From NCBI RefSeq assembly GCF_000003815.2, contig NC_049984.1, forward strand, positions 7,162,998 through 7,226,997: a DNA stretch of 64,000 nucleotides. Reading direction: 5' to 3'. This DNA is from Branchiostoma floridae. Its lineage: Eukaryota > Chordata > Leptocardii > Amphioxiformes > Branchiostomatidae. Positions 1 through 12,800 of the stretch are shown piece after piece. The notes beneath the pieces were generated by a model. The model was not told where the DNA came from. It worked only from the letters and a program-made list of their open reading frames with translations, and did not search any database. The number at the start of each line of letters is the position of its first letter. The first letter of the stretch is position 1. A program made the position numbers and the translations under genes.

Positions 1-2464
1 GTGAGTCTGTTTGCTCAAGCGCCTCAGGTCTGTATTACAACCTAAGGGATCAGGCAGGGCAGCATTTTCCTGGCCTGGGACCATCCATTTGGAACTGACC
101 ACATCTGGAATATAAGGGACATAGCCCATCGAGTCCCTTCTAAATTAAGGTCCTAAAAGGGTCCTAAAAGCTTTGACAAATTTTAAGATTGAACTAACCT
201 TGTTGAGCAATTAATGTCTAAAAGCCATCTTTTACTCAGAAAAATATGATGATTGTTTGCCCCAACTTTGTCCAGCAAATTTACAAGTTAAATATTTACC
301 TGGGAGGGATTATGTTGAATGTCAAGTTGACTCTTGCATTTTTTTAAGATTCCAAACGCCTCATAGACAGAGGAGAATATAAATTGAAATGAAACTTCTG
401 TAGAATTTTCTCATAATAGTGCTAGTCTACAGCTTCTGGAGAATAGAATCTCTCTGTGGGATAAGCCTTTTTCCCATATACTTTCAGCTTCTATGCAATC
501 TTGGACAAGACAGAAGCTAGAACTGATCTTGGGGTAAAAGATCGTACTGTTACTTTTTTAAGCAGCAAAAGTGGCTATCAGAGGAACCTCTTCACTGATC
601 AGAAGACATAATTAACATCTGCTTGAAGTATAGATCTGGAAGCAAGGTCTGCCTCATACATTCTGTCCAGTATGTCAGTGCCCTGCATGCCTTGAACATC
701 TGCTACCTATCTATTCTATCGATCCCCCCTTCAGCTGGCAAAAAAAAAAATTGGCAAGATAAACCCAGGCTACTAGGTCTTCTGAGGGACGCCAAGAATA
801 TTGATAACGTTATAAAACTAATTCGCTAATTTCAAAGGAGATTTTCTGGTAATTATGTAGAGAAACTTGCGGTTTGCAATTACTAGTGGGTCTTCCCAGT
901 CACGTAAACCAACTTACCGTAAAGGCCCGGGGACGGAGCGCGGCCGCATCAATTTCTCCCCATGAAACTGGTGGGCTGCTGCCAAAATCGGCGCTTAAAG
1001 ATTAAGAAAGAGCGTGGAAATTTTGTAAGATCAGCGGAACTTAATTATTTTTAATAAACTGATCGTCCGACATCGGCTACAGAGAGACGCGGCCGGTCGA
1101 CCCCGCCTTGGGAAAATCGGCGTCGTGCGCCGACACCCCCCTCCCCACTCCAGTTCTGATGAGTCGTCCCAATGACCGTGCTGACGTTTTTGTTGTCATT
1201 TTCCCCCAATTAGCCGTCATCAATTGCCACCACAAAAGAAGAAGAGTCCGAAATGTATGTAATTTCAAATGTGTAAGACACTTTCAAAATAGTCTCCGGC
1301 AAGCCGCTCAGACCCTACGAGATTTCTATGTGATTTTATAAGAGCATCGGCAGCCAGGTACAAATAATTTTGCGATATTGTTTGTGTAGCGTGGCGTCAT
1401 TTATGAATATTAAGAAGGAGGAACTAGCCTTCATTAGGTTTGTCTTCAGTAATTGCTAAAAAATGTCCCTACTGTGAACTTGACAGCCACAGACATGACA
1501 AAAAGTCAGTGTTAGTTTTTTTCTCAAATTTGCTCAGAGATGGCTCTAAAATGCACCAGAGAGCCTCTATTTTTTTAACATTTTCTGGGGGAGGCCCCCC
1601 ATACCCCCCCAACGAGAGGGGGTAACCCCCTCTCGTGCTCTCACCCCGCACAGCCGTCGGCCGCGACATGGCGCACGCCACCAACCCCCCAACCCCAACC
1701 CCGCCAAATTTCTGGATCCCCCAGTGATATGCACACCAAGAAGGCTAATTGTTCACAACATATATATATTAACAAGGTCACCCCTCAAAAATTGCCTTTA
1801 TTTGTAAGGGTCTGCCTAAACACCTAAAACGACCTCACAGAGATCCGAGCCAAAAAATAAACAGCTGCATGGACTTGTGTGTTTAGTGGTGAGAAATTCC
1901 CCTTTAGCCAATCTCAAAAGTCAGATTGGTGAAAGCTTGTTTGTAACTGAATAAATTAGCAGGTAAAGTTTTGCAGCTGTGCGCTAGGTCCAAGGTACAC
2001 AGTCCGGGTTCTAAGTGGTGCGGTTGTACACGAGCAGGGAAAAAGTGCCTTTTGAGGGAATTGACTAATCATAGTTTGTAATTGCTATAAAAAAAGAACC
2101 TATGTATAGTTGACGTTGGCAATTTTTTTGGTTATTGGGTAAATGTGCTCAATAAAGAATGAAAAATCTGCTGAAATTTCACATAGCTTCAGTATATATA
2201 TGAACGCGTATTATAACATAAAAATAATGGGAAGAAAAAACTCATCGATGAGAGGAGCATGGCAAACAAAATACAGGAAAGCCATTACAGAGAAATTTCC
2301 ACCAGAAGTCACTTTTGCTGCTTGTCAGTAACTGTAATTAGAAGTCAGGTATGACAGATGTTCTATTATTTTCGTAAGTAAACATTAACTTGACAATTTA
2401 ACATACAGTACTTTTGATGTAATATACAGTCTACGGACTGAACTGATTGCATTCACCTGTATGG

Positions 2465-2710
2465 AGATTGCAGATAGGTAACTGCAGTCTACAGATAGGT
2501 GTATGCAGTCTTAGCACATTTACTGTAGTGTGCAGATAGGTGACTGCAGTCTGCAGTCAGGTATCTGCTATCTGCAGATACCTATCTGCACCTGCAGATA
2601 GGTGACTGCAATGTGCAGATAGGTGACTGTAATGTGCAGATAGGTGACTGCAGTCTGCAGATAGGTATATGCAGTCTGCAGATAGGTGACTGCAATCTGC
2701 AGATATCGTA
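2465..2710. repeat. 21-bp minisatellite
   Basis: Tandem copies of a unit close to gcagataggtgactgcagtc plus one base (21 bp), degenerate at the left end and cleanest at 2595-2700. Each unit carries the short palindrome ctgcag, so the array can fold. Because 21 is divisible by 3, it creates spurious open frames of repeating QIGDC-like heptapeptides on both strands; I do not regard these as genes. Confidence 0.9.
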
Positions 2711-2734
2711 TGGAGAATTTCTCGTTTTAGTTGA

Positions 2735-2897
2735 GAATGTGTTCGAAATAAGTACTCTTTTCCACCTGAATGAAGTAAGGAAAGTTGTGTTAAGTACCTT
2801 TCTCAAGAACACAAGATCGGTGTCATAACAGCGGATTTGTACCCAGGACCTCTAGGGTCTGAGACAAGCTCTGTCCGTTGAGCCACACATTCTGATG
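2735..2897 (-). mobile_element. tRNA-derived SINE, minus-strand copy
   Basis: Read on the minus strand, this begins with a pol III A-box-like TGGCTCAACGGACAG, has a B-box-like GGGTACAAATCC about 40 bases later, and continues into a tail ATCTTGTGTTCTTGAGAAAG then GGTACTTAACACAACTTTCC. The same tail order follows the tRNA-like head at 26340-26475, so these are two copies of one family. The tRNA part is too degenerate to be a functional tRNA gene. Confidence 0.65.
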
Positions 2898-4227
2898 AGG
2901 AAAAACCCCGTTCCTGATCCTCAATTAGCGAAAGTCAACGTAGCGAAAGAGAGTACATGACATCGTTCTAACATTATAAGCGATCGGAACAAACTTTTAG
3001 GCGAAATTCATGCATGCCGTGCAAAATTTCGTATAGGGAGTGTGCAAAACTTCCACTAACAGCACCGTGCAGTTTGTATAAGCTCTGTTACGATATCCCT
3101 GATAACATGCTAATTTGCTAATTATGCCATTCTACACACAAAAATGACACATACCATCAGTGGGTTAGATCCTCCTTGTATTCAAGTCACTTCTAAGGAC
3201 AACAAAAGTAATCTTGGCAGAAAATCTTCACAACTTTGTGGTTATTTAAACAATGTTACTACTTACTAAGACCTATAAATTAGCCTTTGGTGAACTGCAG
3301 TTCCCGCATATTTAATGAGGGTCATGTCTATTCCCTGCATAGATAATGAGCTCAGATTTCGCCCTTGTGCCACATGTGTTAACATCTATGTCCGAAATGA
3401 TTTTATCATTCTTATACATGTATTAGTGTGGCATTATCTGACGCACTATGTTACACAGAACAGGATTCCTTGTCCAATGTGTAAGAAATGAAGTACATAT
3501 GCCTTAGGATACCTGAGCTTTTTCCCGCATAATTAATGAGGTAGGCTGACACACGACACCTTTCATAAACAAGACACAATATTTTGAAAAAAACTTTGAA
3601 ACCTTGGCAAATGCCACTAAGATAAACGTACGTATGTACGTTTATATATATATATATATACATATTGGTTCTTTAAAACTCAAGTGAATCGTTGAGGGAA
3701 GTCTATGTTATAAGAACATTTGTGAACAAGTGTCGTCTCTCGTACGTTATTCACATTTTGGCGTTACATATCCTTACTCGTCAATGCAATGCATGCCATA
3801 CCTGAAACTTACAGTTATAATGATATGTACAGTGAGTGTCTAGCGTAAGCTGCTTGAATACACAGAAATGACCGAAATATCTAACAGTTCCCTCACCGTT
3901 TGGCCGTGCTATACCCTCAATGATATGTGCCCAGCTCCCACCGAACCAGCACCGTAATCCACTAACGCAAGCCAGGTTTGTATTTGATACAGTTAAGTAA
4001 AGGTAGTGTCATGGTGACGGTTACTCGAGTAAGGCTTACACACAAAGGAACCATTATGCAAGTCTGCCAATAAAAACACTAAACAAAGGTGAGGTGTCGT
4101 CGGGTCACCGACAGGTAGAACGAATGACTTGTATATGGTTTTACCTGTGTTTGTAAGTGCGCTTTGTCAGCAATTGAACCATATAATAGCCTTCGGCAAG
4201 GTTGACACTATGTCCCGTCCTTGGTCC

Positions 4228-4229
4228 CT

Positions 4230-4293
<64 letters not shown>
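4228..4293. repeat. (TTTC)n microsatellite
   Basis: About sixteen uninterrupted TTTC units, continuing into a T-rich tail. It gives spurious FLSFFLSFF frames on the plus strand and KKERKKER frames on the minus strand. Confidence 0.97.
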
Positions 4294-4848
4294 TTTTTAT
4301 GTTTTTTATGATTTTTTGGATGTTTTTATGTAACGTAAGTGTTCTGAACAAACTGTATAATTGTGCCTCTCGTGCCCAGGTATTAAGCCAAAGGGACCCG
4401 AAATTTGGTATGATAGTGCATGAGATATTTGCTAAAAGGACCCCGTTATCATTTTGGCACAAAATCCCTTTAAAATAAGCCAATTTGGTGTTTTTTTCGT
4501 CTTCGTTTTTGTCTTCGCCGCCTCTGAGCGTGTCACCATATATGGTAAATGACGTAATCACCTTGACATGTGCAGGAACAGGTGGCGGCCGTGCACGCGG
4601 TCGCTAATTGGATTAGTTAATAACACGGCGCGCGACATTCAGCATAAGATCGGCAACTACACCCAATGAGGAAAGGACTTTCAAATTAGCAGGTTATAAT
4701 GCTGTGCCGCGGGAGCAGACCGCGCGCCGAAGAATATTGTACCGTCAAAAGTAAGTAAAAACTGTAACACGTTACAGTTTATCTTACAATTGACAACAAT
4801 ACACAAAAGCTGTAACAAATTCGGGAAGCTTGTCGTCCAGCTCAGCCT

Positions 4849-5010
4849 CCAAGCAGATCTTGTGGTGACAGAAGATAGTATCATAAGCTGGGGAAAGAGT
4901 TTAGCCGGCAGAGGAGTTAATTGGTTTCGCGGTGGAATAAAAGTCCTCTGCCAGCTAAACTCCTTCCCCAGATTATGTTACTGTCTTAAACCACCGCAAG
5001 ATCTGCATGG
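4849..5010. repeat. Foldback (snap-back) element
   Basis: The left arm, from about 4849 to 4915, is an imperfect reverse complement of the right arm, from about 4943 to 5010. The inner part matches best (ctggggaaagagtttagc against gctaaactccttccccag), with a spacer of roughly 27 bases. This is the form of a non-autonomous hairpin/MITE-like repeat; no terminal target duplication was identified. Confidence 0.75.
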
Positions 5011-5878
5011 AGATTAGAGTTTTACGTCACCATCCGGAATGACGAATGAAATCCCCGTGGGGATCCCTCAGAGCATGTCCGAGCTGAGCCAAACATAGGA
5101 TCGATCTTAGGCCCATTGGGACAAGAATCGAAGCGACAAAACATGGTATCACACACAGACGATCTTTTAGTCTTTTATTCCTATCTTCACAATCAAACTG
5201 CACAAAGCAAGGAGTTTAAACCCTCCTTTCACAAGGTGATATCAGTGTGGTAGCCTAGTGTCACCTCTAGTGCCGCTTCTACAACTAACGTTACCGAACT
5301 AGTGTCTAAAACTACACTCAATGCTACCACGACTAGGGTCGATTCTACAATATTAAGTCGACCATCTCCGAAATTTCTTATTCTTATTTCAAAATCAAGA
5401 GAAAATCAAGGCTGGTGCTGACCTATCATCTATAAAATTTACTCGTTATGACCTAATGTCTCTATGGTAACATTAGCAAGTTCTATGTAGATCTTAAAAT
5501 ATATAAATTTTGGACGTGGCAAAGATGTTGCTCAACTAGCATCTTTTACCACTGCATTGCCCGACAACCTCTAACAAAGTTCTCTTCTCTGCCCATGTTT
5601 TTCAGGAAAGCGGCATATAACGTTGTAAAAAAAACACACGCTCTTTCCGTACCCAAAGTAAAGCGCTTACCCAAAAGGGTCCATTAAGTCCTTCGATCCT
5701 CTTCAAGTTGGAATGAACCAACCTCGTGTCATGTGACCAGAACGGCTAGGGGCTGATTAAAAGCTTGTTGATAAGTGTTTTACTTTGTGTACGGAAACAG
5801 CGTGTACAATTTCTACTAGATCGGTTGCCGTCACAGATAAACGTTCATAAGAACAGCATATTATAAGCTAATTATAAT

Positions 5879-8227
5879 CTAATGTTTGCAAAACGGTTTG
5901 ATGATGCCGGCCAGATGAGGAAATGACGTCACCAGTTCTTCTTCCTGGCCCAGCTCCAAACGCTTCCAGTCAAAACCTGTAAAAAACGGTGGATAAATAA
6001 TCGGAATCGCTTTTCAGTAGCTAGTAACTTGTTTTATGTGGTATAAAGAGAGTCTTTAAACGTTTTAAACACAATACAATTCTTAATATAGATTACTGTA
6101 ACGATAATTCACCTTAATTCACCAAGTAACCTAAATATTTGTTTTTTTTTTTCAATAACAGAGTAGTTACATAGATAGTAAAGTCAAGAAATGGCGGTTT
6201 CAAATTACAATATTTAAAAATAAACATATCATATCATGTCATGTCATATCATATTATATTACAAAATGATATCTATGAAATTACCGTCCGTCAAGCTGTC
6301 ATCCACAAATCCCTTAAAAACAACGGACAAAGGTTTACTAGCGGATAAAGGTGACCTAGTGTTACATCTGCTAATTATAGAGCAGAAACAAGAATAAAAT
6401 TATGTTTCCCGCTAGCTACAAATATAGTTTCCGTTTACTTTTTACCATTTTGTAATACCTACCTGGTACAACAACCATGCTGCCGAGCGTAAATTTGCCG
6501 CCGTGCATTACTTCTGCTGCACACCAAACCCCGGCCGGCACGAGAACTTCATAGCTGGCCTCTCTGTGCTCGAGAGAGCTTCCCAGGATAGCGGAGGAGT
6601 AAATGCCGTCTGCACCAATCATATGAATCTGTAATATAACATTAAGCATTAGACAAGTTATTTGTATCTCTAGATCTGTAGCAGCGTAACATCGACTATC
6701 ATACATTTAGTAATTCCACCAGGTGCCATAATACCGCCACCTAAAAAACGTCAGTAAATAGGTCTTACCATGATTGTCTTAAACACAGAATGTAAAATAT
6801 CTTAAATATGATACAATTCAGATATTTAGGTGTTGAAGACAATCTTGAGAAGGCCTCTATAACAACGTTTTTTTAGGTGGCGGTATAATGGCACCTGGTG
6901 GAATTATGAGAATGTATGTTAGAAGATGCAATTTTTAATCGTCAGCACAGAGAGAGCAAATTGGTAAAAGAATATGCCAATGATGTAGACATGAAGTTTG
7001 CCACATCGTTGTGATTTCCATTAATTGACGTGACAAAACATAGCTGTAGATTCACAGATTCCTGAACCATGAAAGTTGGAGTTGAAAATTCCGGTACGTC
7101 CAAATGTGCAAGTTGAAGTTTTATATCCTACAGACATCTGTCATTTGGCGCATGAGTTTAAGAAATAAAATGGTTATCAGTGTTGTTTTTTTGTTTGTTA
7201 ATTTAGAATGACAGGCACTGTTACTTTAATTTCATAGTCACGAGGTTCGAGCATCAAGATAAAAGAACAGTCACCTTGAGACAGCCGCCATCTTGGTACA
7301 GCCATATTTCGTCTTTTGACGATAGTCGGCGCCAGGTAGACGGAACATCTTCCGGCAGCAGGTAGAAACAAACTGTGGCGGCGCTGGACTCAGTGCCATC
7401 TTTGCGATCCTCTGTAGTCTGTTGGTGGAAAGAGCAGTTGTGTGTTCAACTATAATCCTTACGGACTGCTTATTAATGGCTACATGTTTTCGGTGACCAG
7501 TGACCTATAACCACCTGACCAGTGCCCTATAACCACCAAATAAACCACCGAATGAGCGAGGCGAGGAATGAAGACCTGTGATCGGATCATATAGCCTGAC
7601 CATATGGCAATGGCTGTTTCGTACACACACATAAAATGAAAATTGGATAAATGTCCGAAGAATGGTAATCTTACCTGAAAATGGACGGCAGACCTGAAGG
7701 ACTCTCTATACCAGCCTCCCTCTGGATGTTTCTGCATGTTGTACATCTCCACAAGCTGATGGAACCCACTTGAGCAAGAAAACAAGCAAAAAATGACGTC
7801 GGTCTGAAACGTTCACATGTGTCTACAAAATTATACAGTCGTAGTTTGCAAGAATTTGTGAGTATGTACTTGGACAACTAACGCTGTTGAGAGCACACAC
7901 AAACAATAGCACGGCAAACTGCCGTGAAGCCGGTTATTTTGTACCTGGTACAATATACCGGAACCAGTGCAACAGCCATGGGTTGACGCTACAAACAGAA
8001 TTCTATGTATGGCACATACTGCTTCATCGCCTTATCTTCGAAAATCTTACAAAGATTATAGGAGTTAAACACACAAACACCAGTAGCATGGTTCCCTTGC
8101 TCTGGCCTACAGACATGGAGGTAAAACAAAGAGAGAGCATATTGAGTGAATTCGGAATGTTCCCTTTCAGATTGAGAATTCAAAAGTAAAATTAAACTTA
8201 CCTCCTCTTCACCATTTCCTGAGACAT
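5879..8227 (-). CDS. DUF985-type cupin protein, tandem copy A
   Basis: Five exons on the minus strand: 8202-8227, 7675-7768, 7275-7418, 6463-6628 and 5879-5976. Intron phases are 2, 0, 0, 1 and the protein is 175 aa. Motifs in order: KHPEGGWYRES (about residue 22), a LPEDVPSTWRRL strand, DEIWLYQDGG, VLVPAGVW and a C-terminal GFDWKRLELG followed by a TSFPHL...I end. These match the single-domain cupin family Pfam DUF985 (Cupin_5), widespread in bacteria and fungi; no biochemical role is assigned. The start is the first ATG of the short first exon, whose phase-2 donor completes a Ser codon with exon 2. The His positions usually seen next to the DExW motif in this family (as I recall it) are replaced here, so metal binding may be lost. 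All intron positions match copy B, so the pair arose by tandem duplication. Alternative upstream first exons cannot be excluded. Confidence 0.85.
6348..6364. repeat. Fragment of a MITE end
   Basis: The segment gataaaggtgacctagtgtt ac resembles the terminal sequence of the complete foldback element at 43021-43238 (gataaaggtgaactagcgtt ac). I see no matching second end nearby, so this is a fragment or a solo end within intron 4 of cupin copy A. Confidence 0.4.
6708..6907. mobile_element. MITE-like inverted-repeat element
   Basis: About 40-bp terminal inverted repeats: left attccaccaggtgccataat, right attataccgcc-type complement ending cacctggtggaatt, flanking about 115 bp of partly self-complementary sequence (gattgtctt near the left, aagacaatc near the right). 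It lies in intron 3 of cupin copy A. No coding capacity, so it is a non-autonomous DNA element. Confidence 0.75.
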
Positions 8228-8284
8228 TCTTGATGTCGACTTCACTTCTCACAGCCGCAAAAGACAACCTGAGTGTGACTAAAA

Positions 8285-8405
8285 TTGTCTTATTGTACGC
8301 CAAAAAGCAGTTACTCAAGCAGCTGGATATGATTTTGGAAACGGTCTGGCAATTCAACCAGCTGTAGCATCCACTACTTTTCGTCAGTGACACTGAAGTG
8401 ATCCG
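8285..8405 (-). mobile_element. Repeat fragment shared with 36225-36330
   Basis: This stretch (gccaaaaagcagttactcaa, then ggatatgattttggaaacgg and gtcagtgacactgaagtgat) closely matches the left arm of the foldback at 36143-36467. On the minus strand a frame reads SLTKSSGCYSWL then [16 protein letters not shown], matching SLTKTGG then [16 protein letters not shown] at the second site. The 'tail plus inverted arm' design resembles ends of Penelope-like elements, but family assignment is inference. Confidence 0.55.
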
Positions 8406-8670
8406 GAAGAGACTGGTCTTTTATACCCTAGCCATGAATGAAGACAATTTCAGATGTCCAATAGAAAACATTATAAGACAACGTCAAGCTGAAGACAATT
8501 TGAATTACAATAGAAAACAATGGAAAGGCAAAGTCAGGCTGAAGTTTTCGAATTTCAATAGTGAGCCACAGTATTGTTGTCTTATTGAAGTTGTCTGTCC
8601 TTCACAGAGCATGCACGGATACTAGGCCTAGTTTTTCTGGTTTTCAAATAGGCTTATAAATCATATAACT

Positions 8671-8750
8671 TTTTCGTTCCTTTTCATTCCTTTTCGTTCT
8701 TTTTCGTTCCTTTTCGCTCTCTTTCGTTCCTTTTCATTCCCTTTCGCACT
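8671..8750. repeat. 10-bp tandem repeat, eight units
   Basis: Eight consecutive 10-mers of the form (T/C)TTTCRYTCY, such as ttttcgttcc, ttttcattcc and ctttcgcact, with no indels. The period equals about one turn of the DNA helix. It lies upstream of cupin copy A. Confidence 0.9.
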
Positions 8751-9784
8751 TTTGGTAGACCCACAAAATGTATACCCCCAGACTGATGAATCAGTTTAAC
8801 CTTGACAGCCGTTTGTGTGCATTCAAATGATTTCTTTTCGAAAATTTATTGATGGTCATACTGATCAAATCATATTTACGAGTACCACTACAAACGAAAC
8901 TGAACTACAGAAAGTCATCGCAGATGTTGTTGCATTCTTTTGTTGGCGTCTGTGGGCAATAATAACAGTTTGATAGCTGTGGCCTACATCTTATTAGAGA
9001 CATTACACTACACGTCAAATCAGATATTGAGTCCTTTCTTTTGATCTTCTTAACCTTTCTTCACAAATAGATATCACGTTATATTACTCAGACTGTGTTC
9101 ATATAAATCACTCGCGGAGTCGGCCCTTTTCACAAGTGATATCCTTTTCTTTTCTTTTATGAGAAATCAAATTAATGATTTTTCACAGTCACTCACGACA
9201 ATGCTTTCACCAACAAGGAAACGGTACACGGCAGTTTATGTCTAAAAAGTGAAACGGTTTCCAGCGCTCAGGTTTGAGGTCACAAGCTCGATATCTGCTG
9301 TGAAATGATGTTAAATTCTACTGATAGCAAGAAACTAAATGCATACAATTATCTACAATGATATAATATCGCACCACCACATGATAAACAACCAACTTTC
9401 AACAGCGATTGCAATACAAAAGACGTATGACAATTTCCTTGTACACGTGTATGTGATGAAAATAAATCTACATGTATGACTACAACACGTATATAGAGGG
9501 TCTGTGACGAACCATAGCGCATGAATATACTTATAATTGAGGAGGCTGATCAACTCAAAGAAATTTACTTTCAAAGTCATTGAAAAGGCACGGTGGCAGA
9601 TTTCATACGAAGCATAAAACTTAAGATATCCTTAAATGTAGACCTCGACAAGCTCATAAATCTAAAATGATAAACGTAAATTAAGAAAGATACGTGTCAG
9701 ATTTATTAATGTACTTAAAATCTTAAAATCAACTGTAACTCCATATGAGGTAAAAGATACTAAAATGTAAAAAAAAATCTTACT

Positions 9785-9790
9785 TTTATT
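9785..9790 (-). promoter_or_regulatory. Candidate polyadenylation signal of cupin copy B
   Basis: AATAAA on the minus strand, about 105 bases after the copy B stop codon. Position and sequence suit a poly(A) signal; cleavage is not shown. Confidence 0.4.
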
Positions 9791-9892
9791 ATTATGATAA
9801 AGGAACAATTATATCGAATTTTCCACATCAAGTGGTCATAAACTGAAACCCTCACTTATGCTATTTAGAAATACAGCTTAACGTTATATCAG

Positions 9893-12800
9893 CTAATGTT
9901 TGCAAAACGATTTAATGATGCTAGATAAATGAGGAAAGGACGTCATCAGCTCTTCTTCCTCGCCGAGCTCCAAACATTTCCAGTCAAAACCTGTGGACAG
10001 ACGAAGATTTAAGTAGCTGGTAACTTATTCTATTTGTCATAGATTTTGCACCCTCTCTATGAAAAATGTTCTGCAAATTGTAGAACAGAACCGTGAATTA
10101 CAATACTATAATACTAATAATTACCATTGCATATGTATGCTACTCGCTAGTCTTAGTTTACCTTTAAAGTTTAACATTTTATGATACCTACCTGGTGCAA
10201 CAACACAGCTTATGAGCGTGAACTCTCCACCTTGTAGTACTTCTGCTGCCCCCCAAACTCCGGCGGGCACGAGGACTTCATACTTGGCCTCTCTGTGCTC
10301 AAGGGTGCTCCCCAGGATAGCGGAGGAGTAGATACCATTTGCGTCAATCATATGAATCTATTACATCAAAACATTAAATGAGGTTAAGATCGCAATAAGA
10401 TAATCCCTTATTAAGAGTGATTACTGAAGTTGAATATATGGGTATGTCATGCCTAATCGGCTTCTCTAGGTATATAGATTTCATGCAATAAAATATTGAC
10501 TTTTTCTGCCAATTTACGGTGACGCAGAAGAATGATGGCTGTCACTGCAATATGCCGCGCACGTTTAAACCGAGAAAATGCTTACTACTTCAGTCAAATA
10601 AGAAAGTTTTTAGTTAGTTAAAGTCCTTCCCCTGTCTGATGGCGCATAGGACGGCGCCCATCTCCGTTTCAATAGCCCTGGGCCACACAACGTAGTGGTG
10701 TGTGTTCAACTCTTTCCCGACTGCTGAGTGCTAAGCAGACAAAGCTTAATGTAACATTTTTAGAGTCTTTGGTATGACTCGGCCGGAGACTCATATCTGT
10801 GGCGTTTCTTCGGGAAGTTTTGATGGTCAATCAGAAATAGAAAAAAAAAACAGTCACCTTGAGACAGCCGCCATCTTGGTACAGCCATATTTCGTCTGAC
10901 GTCAGTTTGCGCCAGGTGGAGCGTACATCTTCCGGCAGCAGGTAGTAACAGACTGTGGCGGCGGTGTGCTCAGTACCGTCTTTTTTATCCTCTGTAGTCT
11001 GGAGAAAGATTTGTTACGTTATAAAACAGTTAGAACATGACCGTCAGTAACCTATGACCACCAATCGAATAAAGCACAGAGTGAGTGAAGCGAAGAATGG
11101 ATACTTACGATTGGTCCACACAGGCTTTCCATACAATAATTCTTTTCTTTACATGTATACAGTGTCTTTTGTTAACAAAAGACGACGCATATCAGTACAG
11201 TCCCATGGCTACTAGTACTTTGACGTGCTGAAGCTGCACGTAAATGTAGTCCCATACGCACAAAAATCCCCCCATACATGAATATATCATGATGATTTTA
11301 CCTGAAAACGAACAGACGACCTGAAGGTCTCTCCGTACCAGCCTCCCTCAGGGTGTTTCTGCAGGTTGTACATGTCTACAAGCTGTTGGAACCCACTGTG
11401 GCAAGTAAGAGTACAAAAATCATAGACGTACCAACCTTTTTGAAGTTTTTCAACTGTAGTACAACACAAATTATTCTCACCTCGAATTTTCAGTCGCTCT
11501 TCCGTCGACCTTCTTCAGGAGTGACGATTCAGTTACTCTGATCACGTGACTTGGAGACACGTGATTCGAGTAACGAATCATAAATGCCTGGCAGACGATA
11601 TCGGCCCCCGTCTCTGTTGAGTGTCGGCTGATGTGCTCTTATGTAGATGGCCTCCTTTACCCCCCTCGCAAAGTAATCCGATTCGGTGTCCAATATTTTC
11701 GCGAGCCACAACGTACAAACCTGTTTTAGACCTACACGAACCCTACGACAGTCACTGGTGGCACCAAAAGACAAAACAAAGAAGGAGGATAAGTGTGGCG
11801 TGATATACCACATCCCGTGTCAGGGAAGAAATACCCGTGGTCCCTGCCAAGAATCATACATTGGGGAAACTGAGCGCTCGCTCAAGACTAGGTTCTTGGA
11901 GCACAGGAGAAAGAGTTCGACCTCGTCGGAGGTATCACAACACATTCATATTGAGTCACCGGGACAGTTCATCAGCTTGGACAAAGTACAAATATTGGAC
12001 ACCGAATCGGATTACTTTGCGAGGGGGGTAAAGGAGGCCATCTACATAAGAGCACATCAGCCGACACTCAACAGAGACGGGGGCCGATATCGTCTGCCAG
12101 GCATTTATGATTCGTTACTCGAATCACGTGTCTCCAAGTCACGTGATCAGAGTAACTGAATCGTCACTCCTGAAGAAGGTCGACGGAAGAGCGACTGAAA
12201 ATTCGAGGTGAGAATAATTTGTGTTGTACTACAGTTGAAAAACTTCAATATGTATTCTATCAACACAGATGAGCTTTCATGCTAACGTACCAACCTTCAT
12301 TAGGCTAACGTCACATCTTCAAACCGGGGCCCGTGGTTTGTGAAAACGAAACACAGATATGTATACTAGGTAAAGTATACACAAATAATGCCCACAACTA
12401 TTCTTTTCACGTCTTTTGTAGCTTGGTGTCTTGTGAACGAAAGCTGTCCGGCCGGGCCCCGGTTTGGAAATGTGACGTGGGTCTAAAACCGAGACGAGGG
12501 CAGGTGCAGACTTTCAACCACACTTGACCAGGTGCTTATACGTCACATGTGTGGAAAATACGAGCAATATCGGGTTATCCTAAAGAAGACAAGAAAACTG
12601 CTTAAAAATTCGGCGAGCCCAAAGCCAAAGTTTATGTGTTGGTAGAAAGATTAACCGTTTCCCATAACGCGGAATGCTCAAACATATAAATGCCGACAAC
12701 AATTATCACCAATAATCATTATCAATGCAATAATAAGGTTTCGTTGGCCCTGGTCAAGATATGAATCTAATATATAAAGACTACAGTAAACCATGTTTTG

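Larger units (their letters stand above)
1..5878. other. Gene-free repeat-bearing stretch
   Basis: I see no convincing coding exon here on either strand; open frames are short and lack splice-site support or recognisable family motifs. The stretch holds a G/C-rich inverted segment near 1587-1637 (a run of C's, then a short palindrome around gagaggggg/ccccctctc), a 21-bp minisatellite at 2465-2710, a minus-strand SINE at about 2735-2897, a (TTTC)n microsatellite at 4228-4293 and a foldback at 4849-5010, each listed separately. The rest, including 2900-4200 and 5010-5878, shows no recognised feature. Confidence 0.6.

Noticed and set aside
2582-2828. Open frames of 71-76 codons with repeating QIGDC / ICRLQSP peptides
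   Set aside because: They are translations of the 21-bp minisatellite on both strands, with no start context, splice sites or homologue.
4129-4561. Frames of up to 117 codons rich in Phe/Leu/Ser or Lys/Glu/Arg
   Set aside because: Produced by the (TTTC)n microsatellite.
11529-11813. 94-codon minus-strand frame with the same C-terminus as the GIY-YIG frame
   Set aside because: It is the inverted arm of the Penelope-like insertion, not an independent gene.
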